NCBI GenBank assembly: GCA_025765615.1
Contig: JAIVFJ010000080.1
Coordinates: forward strand, 1-64,000
Length of the DNA stretch: 64,000 nt
From: Zopfochytrium polystomum
Taxonomy: Eukaryota; Chytridiomycota; Chytridiomycetes; Chytridiales; Chytridiaceae
Direction of reading: 5' to 3'
Below, one piece after another: positions 11,295 to 19,775 of the stretch. Numbering within the stretch: position 1 is the stretch's first letter; each line of letters opens with the position of its first letter. Below the pieces are notes generated by a model. The model searched no databases and had not been told where the DNA came from. It was given only the letters and a program-made list of their open reading frames with translations. The position numbers and the translations under genes were made by a program.

Positions 11295-12329
11295 ATGCGC
11301 ACCTGCAAAGGTTGCTCAGCTGCACGTAAAGCCTTATGCCCCGTGGACTCCGATCTGGACAAAGATGGCTACTGCCCGCACCACAGAGCATCAAGTGCGT
11401 CCTGCCGCGGCGAGACCAAGAAAGGACTGCCGTGCAAAAACCGACCGGGACCCGAAGGGAACGGGTACTGCCACTGGCACAAGCCCCCCGCAGGAGCAAG
11501 CGACGACGATACGTATCGACCCAACACTGTCCCCACGAGGGCCACCAAAACCGAGTCAGTCAAGGACGCGTCCTGCCGTGGCGAGACCAAGAAAGGGCTG
11601 CCGTGCAAAAACCGACCGGGACCCGAAGGGGACGGGTACTGCCACTTGCACAAGCCTCCCGCCGGAACAGACAACGACGATACGTATCGACCCAACGCTG
11701 TTCCCACGAGGGCCACCAAAACCGAGTCAGTCAAGGGCGCGTCCTGCCGTGGCGAGACCAAGAAAGGACTGCCGTGCAAAAACCGACCGGGACGCCAAGG
11801 GGACGGGTACTGCCGCCTGCACAAGCCCCCTGCAGGAACAGATAACGACGATACGTATCGACCCAACACTGTCCCCACGAGGGTCACCTTAATCGAGTCA
11901 GTCAAGGACGCGTCCTGCCGTGGGGAGACCAAGAAAGGGCTGCCGTGCAAAAACCGACCTGGAATCGAAGGGGACGGGCACTGCCGCCTGCGCAAGCCCT
12001 CCTCAGACACGAACGGCGATGATACGGACGACAACGATTCGGGCGACGAGGGTACGGGCGACGACGATACAGACGACGACGATACGGGCGACGAGTATAC
12101 GGACGACGACGAGTATACCGACGACGACGACGATACGGACGACGACGATGCAGGTCGACCCAACCTTGTCCCCGCCAGGGCCATCAACCCGGACGACGAC
12201 GATGCAGGTCGACCCAACCTTGTCCCAGCCAGGGTCATCAAACCCAAGGCAGTCCAGGACGCGTCCTGCCGCGGCACGACCAAGAAAGGGTTGCTGTGCA
12301 AAAACCTGCCCGGTCCAGAAGACTGGTGA
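11295..12329 (+). CDS. Tandem CCCH-knuckle repeat protein, acidic, C-terminally truncated paralogue
   Basis: A 344-codon ORF. The N-terminus has a divergent Cys/His knuckle (CKGC...C...GYCPHH). Four 57-residue units follow, each with Cys-x9-Cys-x11-Cys-x2-His (CRGETKKGLPCKN...GYCxxH) and a linker ending in PTRATKTESVK. Next come about 60 residues of Asp/Thr/Gly acidic repeat (DDDTDDDD), a duplicated PNLVPAR linker and a final CRGTTKKG half-unit that stops at a TGA. The inverted paralogue continues for another ~210 residues there. The spacing fits short zinc-binding modules seen in many viral, phage and fungal proteins; zinc binding is inferred. The start is set by the conserved upstream block and the shared N-terminus. 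The function is unknown. Confidence 0.7.
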   Translation: MRTCKGCSAARKALCPVDSDLDKDGYCPHHRASSASCRGETKKGLPCKNRPGPEGNGYCHWHKPPAGASDDDTYRPNTVPTRATKTESVKDASCRGETKKGLPCKNRPGPEGDGYCHLHKPPAGTDNDDTYRPNAVPTRATKTESVKGASCRGETKKGLPCKNRPGRQGDGYCRLHKPPAGTDNDDTYRPNTVPTRVTLIESVKDASCRGETKKGLPCKNRPGIEGDGHCRLRKPSSDTNGDDTDDNDSGDEGTGDDDTDDDDTGDEYTDDDEYTDDDDDTDDDDAGRPNLVPARAINPDDDDAGRPNLVPARVIKPKAVQDASCRGTTKKGLLCKNLPGPEDW

Positions 12330-12511
12330 TTCTGCCGCCGGCAGAGGCCCTTCTCAGATACGGACGACGACGACAACGAGGACGACAGCGTTGAGAAGAC
12401 ATAATGCACAAGCCCCTTCTTTTTTGCCAATTTCTTCCACTTCTTCCTTTCTTCTTCCTTTTCTTCCTATTCTCTGATGTCCTTTCCAAGCAGTTCCTGT
12501 TTATGCTCAGT

Positions 12512-12630
12512 GATCATGGGAACTTCTTCATCCCCAATCACTGTGCAGGTATGCCTTGATCATGTTGCACCTTCCTTTGCATATCCTTAATACAATGGGA
12601 ACTTCTTCATCCCCAATCACTGTGCAAGGC
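12512..12630. repeat. Pair of ~32-bp direct repeats
   Basis: ATGGGAACTTCTTCATCCCC plus the following AATCACTGTGCA occurs at about 12517-12548 and again at about 12597-12628, 80 bp apart. They lie just beyond the truncated end of the first knuckle-array gene. They may be a duplication made during repair or transposon excision. Confidence 0.7.
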
Positions 12631-12779
12631 GCCTAGATCGCCCTCTATAGACGGTGATCACCATCCGTTTGCGGTCTGGTTCAGGTTTTTGCGAAAAAAA
12701 AACCGGTTTGCGGCTTGATTATGATCAAAATGTAGGATCGAACCTGGCCTCTTTTTTTTTTTTTTAAAGCTTCACATGC

Positions 12780-13176
12780 TTTTTCCTCTCCGCGGTTCGG
12801 GCCCTGCCAGGGACGAACTTGCAATGCTGGCACCACTGTGAGAATTAATTTCTAAATTGGGCAAAAGTAGGATGGCCACGTCTTTTGCGAGGGAATCCTG
12901 CTTTGTTTTGAGTGGAAGGCCAATGGGCGAGCCCTGAGCATCCTGTGCAGACAAACTGGGGTGATCTCGCATATTTGAACGTACGAAAATGGGAAACCCA
13001 TGCCAGCTTTCGTGGGCGCAGAGGCAACGGGGCGCCTGCGCAACAGTGGTGGCGGGTGGCGTTCCAAACTCTTTCCTCCTCTGTTCCTCCTGCACCTCAT
13101 GGTCGCTCTCCTCCCCAAGCCCATCCCATTCACTGGCTCTCCCGCCCTGAATTTCTCTTTGATCATCAATCTTGTA
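12780..13176 (+). pseudogene. Scrambled LINE ORF2 fragment
   Basis: The stretch from about 13065 to 13176 (CTCATGGTCGCTCTCCTCCC ... TTGATCATCAATCTTGTAT) is the same LINE segment as 52959-53045 and, inverted, 45040-45140. It ends abruptly at TTGTAT. The preceding ~280 bp are unclassified. It separates the two convergent knuckle-array paralogues and has no intact coding frame. Confidence 0.6.
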
Positions 13177-13936
13177 TACCGATCGCGAGTGACATGGGGA
13201 TTGGGGGGACGGGCGAACGGGTGAAAGAAATTAAAAAACAACACGAACGGTTAACAACAGCAGTCAAAGGAAGGAATTCCGCTATTTTAGAAAATTGCCT
13301 GGATGGGCGAGCGGACCGGTGGTGGTGGCGGCGGCTGCCGGGGTGAGCGACGACGAAGACGACGCTTGTCGCTCCTGCTGCTGCTGGTGCTGCCGAGTCG
13401 ACGACTCCACCATCTGCAGGTCGTGGCCGGCGCCGTCGTCGTCGTCGTCGTTGTCATTCGCTGAGGCTGAGGAAAACGAAATGGGCTGTCTCGACTACGT
13501 ATAGACGCTTGAGATCCGGCAGCGGGAGGAGGGCTATATCTGTGAACGACGACATTTGGATTGGGAGGATGGGAGCAAGGCTCCTGGACCAAGCACACCA
13601 CCTCGACGACATTTGCCGCGAAGGAAAGAAATGACAAAGGTGTTGCTGCGATATAATATTTACCAAACTTGTTGCGAGGGCAATGGGTCCATTGACAAGA
13701 GAGGAAATAGCAGGGTGAGAGTATTAGTTGCAACAACATTAGGATGCTCGAATTCAAGAATTTTCCAAATAAAGCTGGGTATAAGCGGCAAGCCCTTTAA
13801 GAGCCGACAAAGAGGTGTGTGAAGCCGGGCCGGGAAGGAAAGAGAAGGTGGTATATCCACAACCCGGGAGGACAGCAAGAGAAGGTGGTAAATCCACAAC
13901 CCGGCTCTCCTCCGGCTGATGCATACTGCAAAAAGG
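13177..13936. other. Spacer between convergent paralogues
   Basis: No supported gene. The 156-codon minus frame at 13287-13757 is rich in Thr/Arg/Ser from CGA/ACG triplet repeats (about 13320-13450). A short tandem repeat (AAGAGAAGGTGGTAxATCCACAACCCGG, two copies) lies at about 13839-13905. Confidence 0.45.
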
Positions 13937-15613
13937 TCACGAAAGCTTCATGGCGACAGCAAGATTTTGCAACTTGTCAGCAACCGCTAACAGCTCGGAA
14001 CTGACTTCTTCCAGCCTGCGAACGGTGTGCTGAAACGTTTGTTTCATCACTCGTTTTATCTCCTCCGTCACCTCACTGCTAAGAGTCTGTGATTGCAGGT
14101 AACCAGTGAGGCCACCGGGCCGAAGCGGGCGGCCCATAATGTGGTCATCAAGGAATTCTTTTACCGCCGCGCCTTTCGCGCAATTCGTTTCCTTGAGTGT
14201 AAAGCGCAGATTGGCCTCCCGATCGACCGCCAACTCGCGGAGACGACGCAGCAAGGCCTTATCGTTCTTGTCCGCCTTGCCGTGGCGCAGCACGTCGTTG
14301 AATGCCGCCGAGAATATCTGCTTCTCGATAACGTGGTCGAGGTGCGAGCGGTCGCGGTCCAACTTCTTGCGCGGATCATATGCGTCACACTCGTCCCACG
14401 GATGTTTTTCGACCTTGGATCGCGTGTTGTGACTGAACAGGGACGGCTTGACGTAGAACTCACTGTAGGTCGGGTCGTGCGTGTAGGAGCAGAACAGGCG
14501 GCCGTCGCGCTTGATCCGCTTCTGGCACGGCTGCCCGTCGCCTTTTAGACCCGCACACTTGATAGGTCCGTGGTGGCTGTATCGGCAGTCGTCATGACCG
14601 GGCAGGTTTTTGCACGGCAACCCTTTCTTGGTCGTGCCGCGGCAGGACGCGTCCTGGACTGCCTTGGGTTTGATGGCCCTGGCGGGGGCAGGGTTGGGTC
14701 GACCTGTACCGTCGTCGTCTTCGTTCGCTTCTGAGGAGGGCTTGTGCAGGCGGCAGTACCCGTTCCCTTTGCGCCCCGGTCGGTTTTTGCACGGCAGTCC
14801 TTTCTTTGTCTCGCCACGGCAGGACTCGCCCTTGACTGACTCGGTTTTGGTGGCCCTCGTGGGAACAGTGTTGGGTCGATACGTATCGTCGTTATCTGTT
14901 CCTGCGGGGGGCTTGTGGTGGCGGCAGTACCCGTCCCCTTTGCGCCCCGGTTGGTTTTTGCACGGCCGTCCTTTCTTTGTCTCGCCACGGCAGGACTCGC
15001 CCTTGACTGACTCGGTTTTGGTGGCCCTCGTGGGAGCAGCGTTGGGTCGATACGTATCGTCGTTGTCTGTTCCGGCGGGGGGCTTGTGCAGGCGGCAGTA
15101 CCCGTCCCCTTTGCGCCTTGGTCGGTTTTTGCACGGCAGTCCTCTCTTTGTCTCGCCACGGCAGGACGCGCCCTTGACAGACTCGGTTTTGGTGGCCCTC
15201 GTGGGAACAGTGTTGGGTCGATACGTATCGCCGTTGTCTGCACTTGCGGGGGGCTCGTGCCAGTGGCAGTACCCGTCCCCTTGGCGCCCCGGTCGGTTTT
15301 TGCACGGCAGTCCTTTCTTTGTCTCGCCACGGCACGGCGCGCCCTTGACTGACACGGTTTTGGTGGCCCTCGTGGGAACAGTGTTGGGTCGATACGTATC
15401 GTCGTCGTCTGTTCCGGCGGGGGGCTTGCGCCAGTGGCAGTACCCGTCCCTTTGGCGTCCCGGTCGATTTTTGCCCGGCAGCCCTTTCTTGGTCTCGCCG
15501 CGGCAGGACGCACTTGATGCTCTGCGGTGCGGGTAGTAGCCATCTTTGTCCACATGGGAATCCACGGGGCACAAGGCTTTACGTGCAGTTGAGTGACCTT
15601 TGTAGATGCGCAT
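13937..15613 (-). CDS. Tandem CCCH-knuckle repeat protein with unknown helical C-terminal domain
   Basis: A 558-codon intact ORF, the full-length inverted paralogue of the gene at 11295. It has an N-terminal knuckle, then five 57-residue units (Cys-x9-Cys-x11-Cys-x2-His). The first unit has the second Cys changed to Gly (LPGKN), so it probably cannot bind metal. A CRGTTKKG unit and a divergent last knuckle (CAGLKGDGQPC...FCSYTH) follow at about residue 355-390. The C-terminal ~170 residues are different: a Lys/Asp-rich segment, a DRSHLDHVIEKQIF motif near residue 430, then charged helices. The DHVxExQ core resembles short His/Glu motifs in some secreted or toxin-like fungal domains, but I cannot assign it. 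The upstream 200 bp are shared with the paralogue. The function is unknown. Confidence 0.75.
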   Translation of the reverse strand: MRIYKGHSTARKALCPVDSHVDKDGYYPHRRASSASCRGETKKGLPGKNRPGRQRDGYCHWRKPPAGTDDDDTYRPNTVPTRATKTVSVKGAPCRGETKKGLPCKNRPGRQGDGYCHWHEPPASADNGDTYRPNTVPTRATKTESVKGASCRGETKRGLPCKNRPRRKGDGYCRLHKPPAGTDNDDTYRPNAAPTRATKTESVKGESCRGETKKGRPCKNQPGRKGDGYCRHHKPPAGTDNDDTYRPNTVPTRATKTESVKGESCRGETKKGLPCKNRPGRKGNGYCRLHKPSSEANEDDDGTGRPNPAPARAIKPKAVQDASCRGTTKKGLPCKNLPGHDDCRYSHHGPIKCAGLKGDGQPCQKRIKRDGRLFCSYTHDPTYSEFYVKPSLFSHNTRSKVEKHPWDECDAYDPRKKLDRDRSHLDHVIEKQIFSAAFNDVLRHGKADKNDKALLRRLRELAVDREANLRFTLKETNCAKGAAVKEFLDDHIMGRPLRPGGLTGYLQSQTLSSEVTEEIKRVMKQTFQHTVRRLEEVSSELLAVADKLQNLAVAMKLS

Positions 15614-15862
15614 CGCGACGGCGAAAATCGATTTTTGCAGGGAAAGCGCCTTGACAGAATAATTGGTGATTAGGAGAAAGCAACTAAAGCAATTGTTGTT
15701 TTTGTTTTCTTTTTATTTTCCTTGTTTCTTTTTTTAGTTCGCGCTGTCCCATGATGTATTTCTTAGTTCTGAAAATAAAACTTGATTGATAATCATCTGA
15801 CGCCTTCTCGAAGCAACTCAACGCCTGTTATTACCCGCTTTGGCGACGCCGCCAGGTACGTT
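15614..15862 (-). promoter_or_regulatory. Conserved upstream region of the second knuckle-array gene
   Basis: This is the inverted counterpart of 10920-11294. The homology includes the region just before the ATG (CGATTTTCGCCGTCGCGATG), an A-rich tract and the GCTTCGAGAAGGCGTCAG block, with small indels between them. It sets one outer limit of the inverted duplication near 15862. Confidence 0.5.
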
Positions 15863-17580
15863 GGATTCAGGTATTGGAGAACGACCAGCGAGGACCAGCA
15901 AGGAATAGCAAGAGAGCACTTCACCTCCCAGAAAATTCCGCAGGCCTGTTGGCAGCTGAGGATATTGCAGAATTTGGTTCCATTGATGGGCCGAGCTTTT
16001 ACTTTTCAGATTCTCACTCTTCATTCATGCTTAATTGATGGCTTCAATGTGTCGCAGTGGAGCCGCTTCCACAGTTGATGTTAGGGGTTTAACGGCCTCA
16101 TTTGAACTAGATTTAGTTTGACTTGACTTTTCAGACTCCAATCGCAATTATCCTCCAGACAACGGACATCTGACCTGACAAATTTTCAATATTTAGGCGG
16201 AATGACGCCCAATCATGCATTCGAAAATTCCACTAGGTAATTGATATCAAATTCAACATGAATGGACTTTTTTCCCAACTTGACAAAAATCTGAATCAAA
16301 TTCAAAATCAAACCTGTTTTCTTTTATTCGTGTGAATACCTACTGGAACAAGTTGGGCTGATTTTTGCGCTCAAAAATTAGATTTGTGCAGGGGTTGGAC
16401 CGGCAGCTCCTCCGCAGTAATTTGGTTGCGTTGTTAAAATGGTGGCCGTTAGGTGACGGTCCAAGTCGAAGTCTTTGTTTATGGACTTTTTCCTTTGATC
16501 ACTAATTGGCTTCGGCATTTGGGCCGGCGCTGGCGCAACGTGCAGAACTCTTGTGGGCAAATTTGGTGCAATTTGACCGACAGCCAAACAACAGGTGATG
16601 AAATGGCAGCATCACAAAAAAAATTTGTGCTTTCATCCCAACAGTGGGATTTTTGGCGAAGGTACTGAAAGACTCAAGATCATTTTCCTTCAGTATTCTC
16701 CTACCACTTCATCCAGTAGATCTGTTTCTCATATGGCTGGCTGTCAGTTCTCTTTGTGCGTGATGCAATGCACGCTGCTTTCACCAGCCGCTGTCGACAA
16801 ATACTATCGTCTTGGTGACAGGGCCACAAATGGAAAGACAATCCCGCTGATGGGGGGTGTCTTTCCATATGCTGTTCGCGAATTGTTTCGAATAGACAGA
16901 CTGCTCGGTGTCTCCTTCAATTACTTACTTTGGAAAGTAGACCGTGAATGCTCGTTTTTGTGCACCTCGGTTTTCCTTATCGCGTTTCCTTTTTTCACTT
17001 GAACGAAAATTTCTGTTTTTTGGTTTTTTCTCCTTTTTATTCCTCTCACAATCCCTTTTTTTTTCTTTCCACATAGACAAAAAAAGACAAGTTTTGACTA
17101 TTTTTGCTGGTTTTTGTCAATCCCAAGAAAATCTTGTTTTCCCTATGTTTCCGTTTTTCTCGTTTTGCTCCAGTTTTCCGCGCAACGCGAACCAAAGGAC
17201 GCAAAGCAACCAGATTTCTTTCATTTGACAAAGTCACGTCATGCCGTCATTCATTTCTGCTTCTTCCTTTTATTTTCTTCTTTTTCTTAACTTGTTTTTG
17301 TTTTTGGGTTAACGCTGGCCAGCAATATAAATATTATTAAAATAACTTTCTTGTCGACGACAGACAGGACGGACGAAAAAGGGACCGGGCCAACAACAAC
17401 ACAACACACGCCCCGCACGCAACCCGCCCCACCCCGCCGCGCCCATCCGCCCGCCCTTCGCGTACCTGCAGAAGAACCTCATCCATTCATCGGTCTCCCC
17501 CGGCGCGCTCGCTCCCTTCGCTTCCCTCGGCGGTGCCTCCTTCCTGCCTTGTTCGGCAAAAAACGACTAACTGACGAATC
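15863..17580. other. Intergenic region upstream of the channel gene
   Basis: About 1.7 kb, AT-rich in its first part and T-rich near 16980-17300. No supported gene and no repeat shared with the rest of the window was noticed. The last 250 bp become CCG/CAC-rich and probably form the 5' untranslated region of the next gene. A TATAAATA at 17326 is a possible core promoter element. Confidence 0.45.
17326..17333 (+). promoter_or_regulatory. Possible TATA element of the TRPV-like gene
   Basis: TATAAATA lies 248 bp before the first ATG, at the junction between T-rich intergenic DNA and the GC-rich leader. It is a match by sequence only. The distance would imply a 5' UTR of about 200 bases, or a different start site. 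Confidence 0.25.
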
Positions 17581-18299
17581 ATGGAAACCTCCTCCTCATC
17601 CTTCTCCTTCTCATCCCAATCCGCACCCTCCCCGACTGTGGCCTCGGTTTCCTTTACCCATCGCGAAGTGATGCGCAGCGTTGATTCACCGAGCCCCTCC
17701 TCGCCGACGGAAGCGAGCGGCGGCGGTGCGCAAACGACGACGCCACCCCATTACAACGCCACCGCATCCGCCTTCGCATCTGCCTCCGCCGGAGGCAGCA
17801 AGGCCTCGGTGGCGGCGGTGGCGGCGCCGCCGCAGCGGCAGGTGGCGTGGGGGCAGCAAGAGCAACAGCAGCAGTTGGATCACCCTGCCGCCGCCGCCGC
17901 CGCTCCCGCCGCGGAAGCGTCGTCGCGGGGGGGTCGCGCGATCGACGACACGCCCCGAAACGTCGCGGACGTCGCGGGTGTCGCTGCCCCCTCCTCCATC
18001 GTTGCCGCAGCCCCCGCGGTGGTCGCCACCGTCCCCGCCGTCCCCGCGGTCCCCGCCGTCCCCGTCGTCCCCGCCCAGAATGACGAGGAGGGCAAAACCC
18101 ACCCTCCACAGCGCCGGTGGTCTGTGTGGCCAGGCCCGATCGAGGAAGGCATCGAGGACACGGCAGAGTTCGTGTCATATAAACCGATTTTTGGTGGTGG
18201 TGGTGGTGGTTGTGGTGGTCGTTCGTTCCATTCGATTGAATCTGATCCGTCTGTCTGTCTGTCCGTCTGTCTCTCTCTCTGTCTACGCCCCCCTACACC

Positions 18300-18339
<40 letters not shown>

Positions 18340-19741
18340 CTCACGCTCTCAATCCGACAATCACACCATACCAATACGTGTGCCAGGGACGCGCAGCACG
18401 ACAGCGACAACGACAACGACTTTGAGACGCTCAGCAACATCACCGGCGAAGGCGAGACCATCCTGCACTTTTACATCCTGCGCAACCCGCGCCGCGCGCT
18501 CCACATGGCCGCGACGCGCTCCAGCGACTTCATCAAGAAAAGGTACACGGGCGCCCGCTACCTCGGGGAGACCGCGCTGCACCTGGCCGCCATGGGCTGC
18601 GCAACGACGACCGCGACGACGACGACGGCGGGCGATGAGTCTCGGCGCCTCGCCGACGACGAAACGGCCCTCAAGACGAACTTGCTGCTGGTAAGGGGGA
18701 AGGAAGGCAATTGGGTGACGGAAGAGATCGAGACAGAGAGAATGGGAGAGAGAGAGATAGAGTGAGAGAGAGAGAGTGTGTGTGTGTGTGTGTGTGTGTC
18801 ACCTGGCCGCTCACTGAAATGATCATCACAAAAATTTACTCACCCCCTCCAACCCTTTCCCCTATACAAAAAAAAAAAAAACCTCCTTCCTCTAGCTGGG
18901 AGTTTTGCTACTGAGGGACGCCGGCGTGAATGAACTTGCGAGAGGGGCCGAGTTTCGATACGACGTGAAAATGCGTGGCGCTCTGTACATGGGCCAAACA
19001 GTCCTGCAGGTGAGTCCCATTCGACCCTCTGTTTTGCCTTAGTTGCGTTCCGCAGCAAAAAACGCCAACTTATTTTCGCCTCCCCCGTGTCTCCGGTGGA
19101 CAGTTTGCCGCCTGCAGCGGCAATCTTCGCGCGGTGAAGATGATTGTCCAGAGCGTCGGTTGGGAAAAGAAACTCGACGTTTTTGAGGAAACGCCCACCA
19201 GTTGGAAGGATTTAAAGATCACCTTCCGGAAGCCCGAACCGAAGGAGGAGAAGAAGGACTTGATTTTAAAGACGGATAAATACGGCAAGTGCCACCACTT
19301 TGCAAGCTGCCCGAGGAATTCGAACGCAGTCGTGCTTTTCTGTCGCATTTCTAATCCACGAAACCTGCAAAAAAAAACAAAAAAAAAAACAAAAAAAAAA
19401 AACACAACATATATTTGTAATACTGTAGGTCACAACGTGTTCCACATTCTGGCGATAAAGAAAGACGCGAACCCGGCCATCATCCAATACCTCAAAGATG
19501 AGCTTTCCCGCGTGGACCCCAACTTTCGACCAACCGCCAAGAAATTGCGCCAATCGAACACGCCGTCGTCGGACTCAATCTTTTCCAAGCCGGACAGCCA
19601 CAGCAAAGTTGTTAGCGAAGGGATTTCCAAGAAAAGCAACAGCAAGCTCACTCCATCGCAGCTTGGAGCCTTCAAGGGAAACCCCCACGCTCTTGACATG
19701 CTACGCCTCAGCAATTGGAAGGTCAGTAGGACATGACTTTT

Positions 19742-19775
<34 letters not shown>

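Noticed and set aside
12000..12200. CRISPR-like or tandem GACGACGAT array
   Set aside because: It is the coding repeat for an Asp/Thr-rich tract inside an ORF; units are too short and have no spacers.
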